A stretch of DNA of 64,000 nucleotides, from the NCBI GenBank assembly GCA_963727955.1, contig CAVSII010000004.1, positions 62,001 to 126,000 on the forward strand, given 5' to 3'. Shown here in pieces: positions 35,743 to 45,354 of this stretch. This stretch comes from Bog-756 sp963727955. GTDB lineage: Bacteria; Actinomycetota; Acidimicrobiia; Acidimicrobiales; RAAP-2. Each line of letters begins with the position of its first letter. The first letter of the stretch is position 1. The notes beneath the pieces were generated by a model. It searched no databases. It saw nothing but the letters and a program-made list of their open reading frames with translations, and had not been told where the DNA came from. The position numbers and the translations under genes were made by a program.

Positions 35743-36338
35743 GTCGAAGTGGGTTCGGCGGCCCGGCAGTTGGAGGCGACACTCTGCAGGGTGGCCACCG
35801 CCCCTGGCTGATCGGCCAGCGCCAACTGGTTGAGCGCTTTCTCCACCCCGGCCAAGCAGGTGTCGAGGTTGGAGATGCTCACCCCCTGCGTGGATACGTC
35901 GGCCTGGGCCCGGGCCAGTTGCGACTGGGCCGTGGCCAGGCGGGAGGAGGCAGCCGACAGGGCCCGTCCGGCCGTGTCCGACTGGCTCTCCACTGCGGCC
36001 AACCGGTGTCGGGCGGCATCCAGCTGTGCGTCGGACTGGGACAGCCGTATCCGTTCGACCCCGAGGGTGGCGGTGGTGTGCTCCAGGTTCCCGTGGGCAA
36101 CGGCCCCCACCACCACCAGGGCGGCCAGAACGAGGAGGGCGGCACTCAGAGCCATCATCAACCGACGACCGGTCCGATCCGTGCCCACAGGGGCGGGCGT
36201 GCCGGTGGTCTCAGCCCCCTCCTCAGCGGCCCGACCCGGGTGGGGTGCCGTGGGTTGGTCCAGAGCACCGCCCGGCCGGACGGCGTCGAACACCTCGGCG
36301 GCGGACGCCGGGGCCGGTTTGGCTCGTTCAGGTTCCAT
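35739..36338 (-). CDS. Membrane-anchored coiled-coil protein, partner of the GH43 protein
   Basis: A 199-residue protein: Pro-rich cytoplasmic N-terminus, one membrane helix (about 60-83, MMALSAALLVLAALVVVGAV), an Ala/Gln/Arg-rich coiled coil (90-145) and a C-terminal module SNLDTCLAGVEKALNQLALA to VASNCRAA. That module aligns with the region before the propeller of the downstream GH43 protein, so the two are likely paralogous in this part. It stops within the GH43 start (35739-35742). No catalytic domain; possibly a partner or scaffold. Family not recognised. Confidence 0.75.
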   Translation of the reverse strand: MEPERAKPAPASAAEVFDAVRPGGALDQPTAPHPGRAAEEGAETTGTPAPVGTDRTGRRLMMALSAALLVLAALVVVGAVAHGNLEHTTATLGVERIRLSQSDAQLDAARHRLAAVESQSDTAGRALSAASSRLATAQSQLARAQADVSTQGVSISNLDTCLAGVEKALNQLALADQPGAVATLQSVASNCRAAEPTST

Positions 36339-36495
36339 AGAAGTATTCCGCCACCGTCCGGCCCATCAGCCGGTGCCCCAGTGGTGCCGGCTGACCGGCC
36401 GAGCGTGTCGGGGCCGGCCGCTCCAGTGTCCCACCGTACGGGGCCGATGTCGCGGTCTGCGTTCTTTTTGTTCAACCCCCCACCGCCTACGTCCT

Positions 36496-37926
36496 TCAGA
36501 CACGGATGTGGGGGACAAAGGGTCCGAGCGAGCGGGAACGCGCGCAACCTGCCCACACCCCGGCTCCGTAGGAGGCGTCGTCGGCGATGGAGGCCAGCAG
36601 CCAACGGAGCGGGTCGATGGCGGGCCGCCGCTGGACCCACGCAACCAACGGTGGGGCGACCAGAAGGAGGCCGGCACCGACACGGGCCCGTCCTTTGTGG
36701 AGGAGGGCGCCGATCAGAATGGGTGCGCCCAGGATGGTGGCCGCTCGTCCGATCCCGACCATGGTCCAGCCGACGGTGGCCACGCCCCAGCGTGCGGTGG
36801 TGGCCAGCGGGATGTGGTGACCCCGCAGGCGCAGGGCCAACAGGGCGCCACCGCCAGCCGTCATGACTGCAGCCGAGAGGTAACGGCCACTCACCATGGC
36901 CAGGGCGGCCGCCGCCGGCCAGGGACGCAGCTCGACCGGGGCCAGCCGTCCCCGATGGCGTCGGGCCAGGGGGCCGGCCGAGGTTCCGTAGGAGAAACGC
37001 CGGGCCCACAGTGCGCCCCACGTCCGCGGCTCTCGGTGGGATACGGTCACCGAGGGCTGGTAGCGAACGCTCCAACCGGCATCGACCAGCCGCCATACCA
37101 GATCGACGTCCTCGCCCACCCGCAGCTCGGTATCGAAGAGGCCGGTCGACGCCTCGAGGGCGGTGGTGCGCATGACGATGGCCGCGGTGGGAACGTAGCG
37201 GACCCGACATCCCGGCCCGACCCCACTGGGCTCCGGTCCCATGTCCAGCGAGGAGTGGCTCTGGCTGAATCGAGCCAGCAGCGAAGGACGATCGCTTCCG
37301 CCCGGGTCGTGGCCCTCGGGTCGCACCCGGGGAGCCACAGCCCCCACGGCCGGGTCGTCGAACATGGCCACCAGGCGTCCGGGCCACCCGTCACCTACCG
37401 TGCAGTCGCTGTCCACGAAGGCCACCAGCGGCGAGTCGACGACGGCCATGGCCTGGTTGCGGGCGGCGGCCGGACCGCCGTTGACATCGCGTCTGATCAG
37501 CCGGGCGCCGTGACGCCGGCACACGGCGGCAACAGCCGCCGGGTCGTCGGAAGCATCGTCGACCACCACCACGTCCGCATCGGGTCCGAGTGAGGCCAGG
37601 CACCTCTCCAGCGTGGCGGCCCGATTGTGCACGGGGACCACCACGGTCGGGGCGGGACCGATCAGGTCCGCCCGCCGGCCGGGGGCTTCCGGGTGGGCCA
37701 TGCCGGCGTCGATCAGCCGTCGGGCCAGTCGGCCTGTGTCGGCCGACACCGTTCCGTCGGCCAGGAGCGTCCGCAGCACCGTTGCGCCGTGGGTGCTCAA
37801 AGTGAGGAGCCGGCCCGGGTGCCCGCCGACGACGACCGTGCCGCCGGCGAAGATCCGTACCGACCGGTCGAGGACCACCCGGAACCCCGACGGCACGGCG
37901 TTCACAGGGGACGGCACCGAGGTCAC
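36496..37926 (-). CDS. mftF: Mycofactocin biosynthesis glycosyltransferase MftF
   Basis: A 476-residue family-2 glycosyltransferase with C-terminal membrane helices. After an N-terminal PqqD-like region (about 1-85) come TVVVPVHNRAATLERCLASL, VVVVDDASDDP, FVDSDCTVGDGWPGRLVAMF with DSD, GCRVRYVPTAAIVMRT and ELRVGEDVDLVWRLVDAGW (the ED-type catalytic block). In mycobacteria MftF adds a beta-1,4-glucan chain to premycofactocin. GTG 37926 overlaps the upstream SDR stop (GTGA). Last gene of the cluster. Confidence 0.88.
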   Translation of the reverse strand: MTSVPSPVNAVPSGFRVVLDRSVRIFAGGTVVVGGHPGRLLTLSTHGATVLRTLLADGTVSADTGRLARRLIDAGMAHPEAPGRRADLIGPAPTVVVPVHNRAATLERCLASLGPDADVVVVDDASDDPAAVAAVCRRHGARLIRRDVNGGPAAARNQAMAVVDSPLVAFVDSDCTVGDGWPGRLVAMFDDPAVGAVAPRVRPEGHDPGGSDRPSLLARFSQSHSSLDMGPEPSGVGPGCRVRYVPTAAIVMRTTALEASTGLFDTELRVGEDVDLVWRLVDAGWSVRYQPSVTVSHREPRTWGALWARRFSYGTSAGPLARRHRGRLAPVELRPWPAAAALAMVSGRYLSAAVMTAGGGALLALRLRGHHIPLATTARWGVATVGWTMVGIGRAATILGAPILIGALLHKGRARVGAGLLLVAPPLVAWVQRRPAIDPLRWLLASIADDASYGAGVWAGCARSRSLGPFVPHIRV

Positions 37927-38750
37927 AGCGAGAGGCCGCCGTCCACCGGGATGACGGCCCCGGTCAGTGGCTCGCTGTCCAAACCGGCCAGCCACACCAG
38001 GGTGTCGGCCACCTCGTCCGGCGTGAGCAGCCGGCCGATGGGCTGCTGTTCGGCGAACGACCGGGTGTCGGCCAGACCGTAGAGCCGGGCACTCTCGTTG
38101 AGCATGGCGGTGGCTGTGGAGCCCGGGCTCACGGCGTTGGCGGTGATCCCGGTGCCGCCCAGCTCGACGGCCAGACCGCGCACCAGACCGGCTACGCCGG
38201 CCTTGGCCGCACCGTAGGCGGCCAGCTTCGGCAGTCCTTTTGTGGCCGCCGCTGAGGCCACCGCCACAAACCGACCGTGCCGGGGCGGCGGTCGGCGCAG
38301 CATGGCCGGGATGGCCACCCGCGCTGCGGTCACCGGCCCGCCCAGGTCGACCCCCAGAACGGCGCCGAGTTGGTCACCGGGCATCTCCCACAGGGGGACA
38401 CCGCCGGCGATGACCCCGGCCACGCACACCATGGCGTCCAGCCCGCCGAACCGCTCTTCGGCCTCAGCCACCGCACCGGCCAGGGCCGCCGGATCGGTGG
38501 TGTCGGCCATCACCGATACGACCCGATCGAGGGCGAGCCCGTCGGTGTTGGCCTCGTTACGAGGGACGAGAGCCCGGGCCGAAGCCACCACACCCCGTAG
38601 TTGGGGCTCGGTTCCCATCGGGTAGGGAAGCCGGGGATCGTCACTGGCCCGATCGACCGCCACCACCGCCCACCCGGCGGCGGCCAGGCCCCGCACCGTG
38701 GCCGCCCCGATGCCTCTGGCCGCACCCGTCACCACCGCCACCCGGTTCAT
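37923..38750 (-). CDS. Mycofactocin-neighbour short-chain dehydrogenase
   Basis: A 275-residue SDR. It has the nucleotide-binding VVTGAARGIGAATVRGLAAAG, a catalytic region with AVASAAATKGLPKLAAYGAAKAG (Ser...Tyr-x3-Lys) and a C-terminal LTGAVIPVDGGLSL. The insert between the first strands (about 35-75) is longer than in classical SDRs. SDRs next to mftE/mftF are known as mycofactocin-associated enzymes whose NAD does not exchange freely, but this one lacks the TGAARGQGR form seen in the SDR at 46.2 kb. Coupled to mftE by ATGA and to mftF by GTGA. Confidence 0.8.
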   Translation of the reverse strand: MNRVAVVTGAARGIGAATVRGLAAAGWAVVAVDRASDDPRLPYPMGTEPQLRGVVASARALVPRNEANTDGLALDRVVSVMADTTDPAALAGAVAEAEERFGGLDAMVCVAGVIAGGVPLWEMPGDQLGAVLGVDLGGPVTAARVAIPAMLRRPPPRHGRFVAVASAAATKGLPKLAAYGAAKAGVAGLVRGLAVELGGTGITANAVSPGSTATAMLNESARLYGLADTRSFAEQQPIGRLLTPDEVADTLVWLAGLDSEPLTGAVIPVDGGLSL

Positions 38751-39550
38751 CCGGTCACCTTTCCCGTCACTGCCTTCTCGGTCACTGCCTCGCCGGTCGC
38801 TGCCTCCCCGATGAGGGTGCCATCCCCTTCGCCCGGCGCTGCGCCGTCCTGCCCCGTCCGGTTGCCGGCGCAGTGCAGCCAGGGGTCGACCGTGTCCACC
38901 AGCTGATCGACGGCCAGAGCCAGCAGGGCTCGGCCGTGAGCGGGGTCGGCACCGTGCGGGTCGCCGAGGACTCCGTTGGCGCTGACCGGGCGGACCCCGT
39001 GCCGACGGAGCAGGGGGAGGAGGTCGTCGAGGGCACGGAGGTCACCCGCTTCGGCCAGGTCGAGGTGTACACGCCCGGGGGCGATGGCCAACATGACCGA
39101 GGTTTCGGTCCGGCCGGCGTGGAGGTCACCGGGCCAACGCGGCGACCAGCACGAAACCGACTTTCCCTCGGCGGCCAGCCGGGCGACGGCCGCCGCCACC
39201 GGTTCGGCATTGCCCCCGTGGGTCGAGACCAGAGCGACGTGTGCGTAGTCATGGGCCGCCGATCGGCCGAGCTCCACCAGAACCCCTTCGGTGGCGGCGC
39301 CGCCGATGGACAGGGTGCCGGGGAAACCCTGGTGTTCGCCGGCTGACCCGTAGGCCAGGGCCGGCGCCACCACCAGTTGGTCACGACGCCCGGCCGCCCC
39401 GGTGGCGATGGCCACCGCGATGTCGGTATCGGTGGTGACGGGCAGATGGGGCCCGTGCTGCTCGGTCGAACCGACCGGGAGCAGGAGGACTGCGCCGGAC
39501 CGGCTGCGCTGGCCGGCCTCCGGCCAGGTCATGTCCTCGAGTCGGTTCAC
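38747..39550 (-). CDS. mftE: Mycofactocin precursor peptide peptidase MftE (creatininase family)
   Basis: A 267-residue creatininase-like metallopeptidase. PVGSTEQHGPHLPVTTDTDIA carries the metal-binding Glu, His and Asp; AYGSAGEHQGFPGTLSIG, LVSTHGGNAEPVAAAV and HAGRTETSVML complete the site. MftE releases the C-terminal Val-Tyr dipeptide after decarboxylation and crosslinking by MftC. The final residues (TEKAVTGKVTG) come from 15-bp tandem repeats at the gene's 3' end. ATG 39550 overlaps the etfB stop. Confidence 0.9.
   Translation of the reverse strand: MNRLEDMTWPEAGQRSRSGAVLLLPVGSTEQHGPHLPVTTDTDIAVAIATGAAGRRDQLVVAPALAYGSAGEHQGFPGTLSIGGAATEGVLVELGRSAAHDYAHVALVSTHGGNAEPVAAAVARLAAEGKSVSCWSPRWPGDLHAGRTETSVMLAIAPGRVHLDLAEAGDLRALDDLLPLLRRHGVRPVSANGVLGDPHGADPAHGRALLALAVDQLVDTVDPWLHCAGNRTGQDGAAPGEGDGTLIGEAATGEAVTEKAVTGKVTG
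38766..38810. repeat. 15-bp tandem repeat in the 3' end of mftE
   Basis: Three copies of GTCACTGCCTcgCCG-type units (38766, 38781, 38796) lie inside the last codons of mftE, in frame, with a degenerate further copy next to the stop. Confidence 0.65.
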
Positions 39551-40578
39551 TGGTCCGCCTTTCCCCGTCCGGATGCCGGTGACCCCTCGCCGCTGGCGTC
39601 GTCGTGCCGGTACCCGTGGCGGTCCAGAAATCCGAGAAGCTCGTCGGCCGCGTCGCCGGCACTGACCGGCCCGATCACGGTGGGAGGATCGTGGGCCACC
39701 AGCACGCCGGTCAGGGCCAGCAGCCGGATCCGGGGATCGTCACCCTCCGGCGGGGACACCACCCGGGTGCGAGGCCGGAAGGGGCGAGGCGGGCCCACCC
39801 GCACCCACCGGTCCGGGCTATCGACAGCGGTCGGCGGTGTCCCGCCGGAATCGACGGCGATGGTCGAGGACCCGGCGGCCAGAGCTGCGGTCAGCGACGC
39901 CCGGCGGAGCCGCACGCCGGCGCCCTCGACCGAGCACACCGCCGGCAGGGGTACCCGGAGGCGTTCGCGCCATCCGCCGTCGAGGCGGCGTTCGGCCAGG
40001 ACGGCGGGCGCTCGGGCCGTGCTGTCCGGATCCGGAATCAGGGACACCAGACCCAACGCTTGGGCGGACGCCAGCTCGTGGGCCAGGAAGGCGGGCAGGG
40101 CGCCGGTTCCCCGATCGGTCGAACGGTCGCCGCACAGGACGACGGAAGGGTTTCCCCACCTGGTGATCACCGACGCGATGGCCCGGGCCAACGGGCGCTC
40201 GTCACCTCCCAGCGCCCCGATGTCGACCTCCTCCCGGCTCGGCCCGTCGTGGTTCCCCTGGGTCGGGATGCGGACCACGGAGACACCGAGGGCCGACACC
40301 TCGCGGAGCACACCGTCGATGGACGAGGGACCGGCGGCCACGGCCAACACCCGTCCTGACCAGGCGTCACTCAGTCTGAGGGCGTGCTCCAGGGCGGCGG
40401 CATCAGCGGCGGACAGTCCTCGTCGGAACCGGTCGAGGCGGATCGACCCGGTGAGTGGGTCGACGTCGGGGCGGCGGTCGGCCACGCTCAGGCAGGCCAC
40501 CACCAGGGGTCGCCTGCCCTTGCCGCTGGGGCCGGGGCCAGCGGGGGCTGTGCCGTTGGGATGGCTGGTGGTCATCAT
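39547..40578 (-). CDS. Mycofactocin-associated electron transfer flavoprotein beta-like subunit (FixA-type)
   Basis: A 343-residue ETF-beta/FixA-like protein: LVVACLSVADRRPDVDPLTG at the start, LSAADAAALEHALRLSD (the NExDxxALExAL counterpart), ALARAIASVI, VVLCGDRSTDRGTGALPAFL and the closing VCSVEGAGVRLRRASL. It is longer than usual (about 260), with an extended C-terminus. Paired with the alpha-like gene at 42.3 kb it would form an FAD heterodimer that carries electrons to the FixC/FixX-like reductase. ATG 40578 chosen by ATGA overlap with fixX. Confidence 0.75.
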   Translation of the reverse strand: MMTTSHPNGTAPAGPGPSGKGRRPLVVACLSVADRRPDVDPLTGSIRLDRFRRGLSAADAAALEHALRLSDAWSGRVLAVAAGPSSIDGVLREVSALGVSVVRIPTQGNHDGPSREEVDIGALGGDERPLARAIASVITRWGNPSVVLCGDRSTDRGTGALPAFLAHELASAQALGLVSLIPDPDSTARAPAVLAERRLDGGWRERLRVPLPAVCSVEGAGVRLRRASLTAALAAGSSTIAVDSGGTPPTAVDSPDRWVRVGPPRPFRPRTRVVSPPEGDDPRIRLLALTGVLVAHDPPTVIGPVSAGDAADELLGFLDRHGYRHDDASGEGSPASGRGKADQ

Positions 40579-40937
40579 CCGTGGTGGAAGACGACACCGT
40601 GGCCGCCGTCCGGATAGGTCCAGGTGATGGCCCGCTCCCCATCGCACACCATGTAGCAGGTACCGCACTCGAAGCACTCTTCGTAATTAAAGAGAATGCC
40701 GCCGTCGGCGGTGGGCGCAAACAGGTTGGCCGGACAGGCGGTCACACAGGCGCGGGTGGTACACGAGCGGCACACCTCAGAATCGACAGTGATGTGGGCC
40801 CGTTCCCCGACGCGGAAGTCCACGGTGGCCATGCGCTCCTCGAAGGAGATGCCTCGCCACTGTTCGGGACCGGGGTCCGCCCGGTCGCCCGCCGCGGTAG
40901 AGGCCGTGGGCTCGTTGTCCGACCGGTGGGCGCTCAT
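40575..40937 (-). CDS. FixX-like ferredoxin
   Basis: A 120-residue iron-sulfur protein. A disordered N-terminus precedes CRSCTTRACVTACPANLF and YEECFECGTCYMVCDGE, the cysteine pattern of FixX and of the 4Fe-4S domain of ETF-ubiquinone oxidoreductase. It would pass electrons between the FixC-like flavoprotein and the next carrier. Coupled by ATGA to fixC upstream and etfB downstream. Confidence 0.85.
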   Translation of the reverse strand: MSAHRSDNEPTASTAAGDRADPGPEQWRGISFEERMATVDFRVGERAHITVDSEVCRSCTTRACVTACPANLFAPTADGGILFNYEECFECGTCYMVCDGERAITWTYPDGGHGVVFHHG

Positions 40938-42313
40938 CCGAAGATCCTCATGCCCCGCACCGTGTCGGCCGCCAGCTGGCGGAGCTTGACACCGTGCTTG
41001 GCGGCGACGGTGCGGGTGATGCGCAGGGCCCCCGGCTTGGGTGCCGGATTGTCCACGGTGAACATCCCCTCGGCCAGGTCGCAGAGGAGACCGGGATAGC
41101 GCTGCTGGACACGATCGGAGAGCAGGAGGGACGGGGCCCGCCGCAGACGTTTGTGGTCAGCCAGGACGAACTGGCGCTCGAGGCCGGCCCGGTACGGGGC
41201 CAGCCCCTCCACCGAGCAGTCACCCGATCGGATGGCACGGTCGGAGGCCTGGCCGGCGGCGTAGCCCGAGCCGATGGCGAAGTTGACCCCTTCGAGCCAC
41301 AGGCCGGCGGCCAGCGTCATGGCCGCCGCGTCACCGGCCAACAGCAGGCCATCGGCAGCCAGGGTGGGCATCGTGTCGTACCCGCCTTCGGGGATGAGAT
41401 GGGCGGCGTACTCACGCAACGACGAGCCGCGCAGCAGAGGGGCAATCGAGGGGTGCTGCTTGAGATCGGCCACCAGTTCCTCGGGACGCACCTTGGCCTC
41501 GGCCAGGGCGGGCAGGGACACCACCACCCCCACGCTGACCGTGTCGGCATTGGTGTAGAGGAAACCGCCACCGGGGAGTCCACGCGTGCAACCCAGCATT
41601 TCGATGTCCACGCCCTCGTGGCGCCCGACCCCGAAGCGTTCGTCGATCACGTTCGGTGGAAGATCGAGCACCTCTTTGACGCCCAGCGTGTAATGGGTGG
41701 CGTCGACGTGGGTCACCAGCCCTGCTTCCTTGCCCAGCAGCGAGTTCACACCGTCGCAGGCGATGACCATCGGGGCGCGGAGCTCACCCCCCGGCCGGTC
41801 GGTGTGCACGCCCACCACCCGGCCGTGCTGGTCCTGTACCAGTCCGGTGGCCACCGTCGAGGTCAGGAGGCGGGCTCCCGCCTCGACCGCCTTGTCGGCC
41901 AGCCACGAGTCGAAAGCCGACCGCAGCGTGGTCATCCCGTTGAAGGGGGCGGTTCCCCAGGCCTGGCTCCGGAAGTCGACCGACAGCGACTGGGTCTCCG
42001 TCATCATCATGGTCGAGCGACGGACCACCCATCGCTCGACCGGCACCTCTTCCCACCAGCGGGGCACGATGGCGTCGAGCACCCGCCCGTAGACCACCCC
42101 GCCGTAGACGTTCTTCGACCCGGGGAACGGACCCCGCTCCACCATGACCACCGATCGCCCGGCCCGGGCCAGGGCCAATCCTGCCGCCGCCCCGGCCGGA
42201 CCGACGCCCACCACGATGGCATCGACGTGCTGGGCCGCGCCCATCTCCTCTTCGCCGGTCGCCGGCGCTGCCGACGGCCGGTGGGGACGGGAGGGCCGGT
42301 GGGTTTCAGACAT
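40934..42313 (-). CDS. FixC-like ETF-quinone oxidoreductase flavoprotein
   Basis: A 459-residue FAD enzyme. An N-terminal extension precedes AIVVGVGPAGAAAGLALARAG (FAD GxGxxG, about 32). Further signs are GGVVYGRVLD, VIACDGVNSLLGKEAGLV, LLLAGDAAAMTLAAGLWLEG (second FAD motif) and the C-terminal TRTVAAKHGVKLRQLAAD. This is the FixC/ETF-QO flavoprotein lacking its own ferredoxin, supplied by the adjacent FixX-like gene. It probably reduces menaquinone with electrons from the mycofactocin-linked ETF. ATG 42313 overlaps the etfA stop by 8 nt. Confidence 0.85.
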   Translation of the reverse strand: MSETHRPSRPHRPSAAPATGEEEMGAAQHVDAIVVGVGPAGAAAGLALARAGRSVVMVERGPFPGSKNVYGGVVYGRVLDAIVPRWWEEVPVERWVVRRSTMMMTETQSLSVDFRSQAWGTAPFNGMTTLRSAFDSWLADKAVEAGARLLTSTVATGLVQDQHGRVVGVHTDRPGGELRAPMVIACDGVNSLLGKEAGLVTHVDATHYTLGVKEVLDLPPNVIDERFGVGRHEGVDIEMLGCTRGLPGGGFLYTNADTVSVGVVVSLPALAEAKVRPEELVADLKQHPSIAPLLRGSSLREYAAHLIPEGGYDTMPTLAADGLLLAGDAAAMTLAAGLWLEGVNFAIGSGYAAGQASDRAIRSGDCSVEGLAPYRAGLERQFVLADHKRLRRAPSLLLSDRVQQRYPGLLCDLAEGMFTVDNPAPKPGALRITRTVAAKHGVKLRQLAADTVRGMRIFG

Positions 42314-43361
42314 GGCCGACCTCGGGCTGGGTCTGCGCCATGTCGACGGCGCTGTTGTCGCCGGCGCTGTCGATGAGGCGACGGTCCAGCTCGTCCAGCA
42401 GTCCGCGGGCATCGGTCACCAGACCGAGGTCGGCCATGGCCGTCATCGGGCAGGAGGGGTCGGTGTTGACGCTGATGATGTGGCGGGGGGAGCCGAGCCC
42501 ACCCACGTGCTGGGCGGCTCCCGATATGCCAAAGGCGATGTACAGCTCGGGGTCGATGGTCACACCGGTGGTGCCGATCTGCCGTTCGTAACCGGTCCAG
42601 CCGGCATCGGTGGCTACCCGGGTGGCTCCGGCCGAGCCGCCCAGGGCGCCAGCCACCCGCCCGAGAAGCTCGAACACGGCGCCGGCCTGCTGGACGTCGC
42701 AGCCGGCCACCAGCCCCGCCCCTCCGGCCAACACCCGGACCGCGTCGGCCAGGTCCATGGTGCGGGGGTCGGGCGGGAGGACGGCGGTGACCTGCGGATC
42801 GGATCGACGGGCCATGACGTCGACCGAGCCGGTGGGAGGAACCGCAGGCAGGGGCTCGACGACGGTTTGGCCCATGGTCGGCACCACCGTACGGGTGCCC
42901 GAAACCAGGGTGACGACAGCCGGTCCGTGTACCTCGACGGGCAGCAGCACCCGATCGTCGATTCGGGTCACCGTGGCCCGAACCCGGTCGGTTCCTTCTT
43001 CTGTTCCGGAGTGGAGCATGACCCGGACCTCGATGGCCCTCGACACCAGGGGGCGGTCGAGTGCGGCGGCCAGCCGTGGTGCCAGGTCTCGTCCGTCGGC
43101 TGACGCCGGCAGGATCACCAGGGCAGTGGGGGCGAGGAGCGGGGCCAGCCGTTCGGTGAGCTCTGCCGGCCGGAAGCCCTCGCCGGTTTCGGCCCATGCC
43201 ACGCGGGTGGCGGCCAGCAGTGCACCGGCTGCGGTCAGCGCGCCGCTACCGATGACCATCGCCGCGCCACCGGCTTCGGCCACCGCCTCGTCGGCACCCA
43301 CCGGCAGGCGCCCGCCCCGGGCCACCACCACGGCCACCGCCTGTTCGAAGGCTCCGTTCAC
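42306..43361 (-). CDS. Mycofactocin-associated electron transfer flavoprotein alpha-like subunit (FixB-type)
   Basis: A 351-residue ETF-alpha/FixB-like protein. The C-terminal FAD domain is clear: AVRVLAGGAGLVAGCDVQQA, ELLGRVAGALGGSAGATRVA, TGVTIDPELYIAFGISGAAQ and SPRHIISVNTDPSCPMTAMAD. The N-terminal half is divergent and Ala-rich. It starts at GTG 43361, overlapping the OYE stop (GTGA). Together with the FixA-like gene it forms the ETF of the cluster. Confidence 0.82.
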   Translation of the reverse strand: MNGAFEQAVAVVVARGGRLPVGADEAVAEAGGAAMVIGSGALTAAGALLAATRVAWAETGEGFRPAELTERLAPLLAPTALVILPASADGRDLAPRLAAALDRPLVSRAIEVRVMLHSGTEEGTDRVRATVTRIDDRVLLPVEVHGPAVVTLVSGTRTVVPTMGQTVVEPLPAVPPTGSVDVMARRSDPQVTAVLPPDPRTMDLADAVRVLAGGAGLVAGCDVQQAGAVFELLGRVAGALGGSAGATRVATDAGWTGYERQIGTTGVTIDPELYIAFGISGAAQHVGGLGSPRHIISVNTDPSCPMTAMADLGLVTDARGLLDELDRRLIDSAGDNSAVDMAQTQPEVGHV

Positions 43362-45354
43362 AGCGCCACCGCAACCCGGTGTCCCTCGATGACGGCGGCA
43401 TGGGCCCGGCGGGGAGCCAGGCAGTCACCGATCCGGTGGACGGGAACCGGCCCATCCTTGAGCTGGTGCCACAGCTCGTCTTCGGGATCCTGGTGCACGC
43501 TGCATACGATCCAGTCGCAGACACGCTGCTCTTCGGTGGCTGTCGGATGGTGCTGCAGGGTCAGCGCCAGCCTTTCCTCGCCGCCTCCGGACGGCTGACC
43601 CCGGCCGGAACCGGGCAGGACCGGCTCTACTCCCATGGGCACCAGGTCGACGCTCTGGACGATGCCCTTGGCGTGTGCCTTCACGTTCCAGGTCTCCATG
43701 TCCAGGGTGATCCCGAGGTCCTGGCCGACGACCATCCCGTTGGTGACGATCTCCACCCGGCAGCCCCGATCGGCCAGCAGTTCGGCCACCGAGGTGGCCT
43801 GATGGAAGCCGAGCTCGTCGACCACCACCACCGACCCCTGGGGGTGGGCCCGCCCTTCGAGCACGTCGCGGACATCCACCACCCGCCGGTGGTCTCCGGC
43901 CCAAGGGGGGCGGGCCGGACGGGCGCCGGTGGCCACCACCACCACATCGGGCCGTTCCGCCGAAACCCGCTCGGGTGTGGCTTCCACCCCGGTTTGCAGA
44001 TCGATGCCGAGCCTACGAGCGGCCACGATGAGGTTGCGGCTGATGTCGAGGAACTCGGCCCGGCTGGGTACGGCTGCGGCCACCGGGACCTGACCACCCA
44101 ATCTGTCCTGGCGCTCGAACAGGGTGACCCGGTGACCGAGCTCGGCGGCGGTCACCGCCGCTTGCAGCCCGCCGGGCCCTCCGCCGGCCACCACCACCCG
44201 ACGGTGTGGCCCGGGCGGCAAGACGGCGACGGACTCGCGCCCGGTCCTCGGGTTCTCGATGCACCCGAGCCACCGGTTGAGGCCCATCCGTCCGACGCAT
44301 TCCTGGTTGCAGGAGAGACAGGTGCGGATGTCGGTGGCGTGTCCTGAGCGGGCCTTGGCCGCGAACTCGGCGTCGGCGATCTGGCCACGGACCACGCCCA
44401 CCAGGTCGCACATGCCGTCGTCGAGGGCCCGCTCGGCCTGGTGGGGGTCCTTGAACCGGCCCACCCCCACCACCGGGAGATCGACGGCCTGGCGGATGGC
44501 GCTCGGGATGAAGAGGGCGTAACCGGGCGGGACCTGCATGCTGGCCTCGATCATGAACAGGGTGGCAGTGGCCACGCCGATCGAGGTGTTGATGTAGTCG
44601 ACCTGTCCGGAGGCTTCGACCATTCGGGCCACGGCCACCGCGTCGTCGATGTCGGTGCCACCCTCGATGAGCTCGTCACCGCACAGCCGTACCCCGAGGA
44701 CCTTGTCGGGCCCGATGGCCTGGCGGACGGCATCGACGATCTCGAACAGGAGCCGCGCCCGCTGGACCAACGGGCCGCCGTAGGCGTCTTCCCGGGTGTT
44801 GGTGGCGGGAGACAGGAAACCGCGCACGATCGAGGAGTGCGAGCACTGGAGCTCGACGCCGTCGAACCCCCCCTCCATACAGTGCCCGGCCACCAGGGCG
44901 TACCCTTCGATGATCTCGGCGATCTCCTCGAGCTCGACGGCCTTCGGGACCTCGCGGAACAGAGGATCGGGGACCGGGCTCGGGGCCCACACCGGCAGGC
45001 GGGTGTACATGCTGGACGCCTGACCGCCGTTGTGGTTGATCTGGGCCAGGATGGGCACGTCGTGGGCGTGGACCCGATCGGTGATGCGACGGTATCCGTC
45101 GACCACCTCGGGCCTGAACCCGTGGATGAGCTTCTCGTACGGCCAGTCGGTGGGGTGGGTCGAGTGCTCCTCGGTGATGATCAGTCCCGCGCCCCGGCGG
45201 CGCGGGCTTCGTAGTAGGCGGCGTGCTGCTCGGTGGGGAGACCGTCCTCGGCGTAGTTGGTGAGGTGGGCGGCGAAGACGATCCGGTTGGGGACGGTGAT
45301 CGGGCCGATGCGGAGGGGGGTGAACAGCAGACGGGGGCGGGTGGTCGAGGTCAT
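43358..45354 (-). CDS. Mycofactocin system FadH/OYE-family oxidoreductase 1 (one frameshift)
   Basis: A multidomain 2,4-dienoyl-CoA reductase/Old Yellow Enzyme of about 665 residues after repair. The ATG at 45354 opens LFTPLRIGPITVPNRIVFAA and TEQHAAYYEARAAG; the frame then breaks at a run of four C (45192-45195). One added base restores AAGGAGLIITEEHSTHP and the rest: RLCGDELIEGGTDIDDAV, the CLSCNQEC cluster Cys, then an FAD/NAD(P) module VVVAGGGPGGLQAAVTAAEL. Without the repair this reads as a 947-residue fusion with the upstream SDR. Such flavoenzymes occur beside mft genes; the substrate is unknown. Confidence 0.8.
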
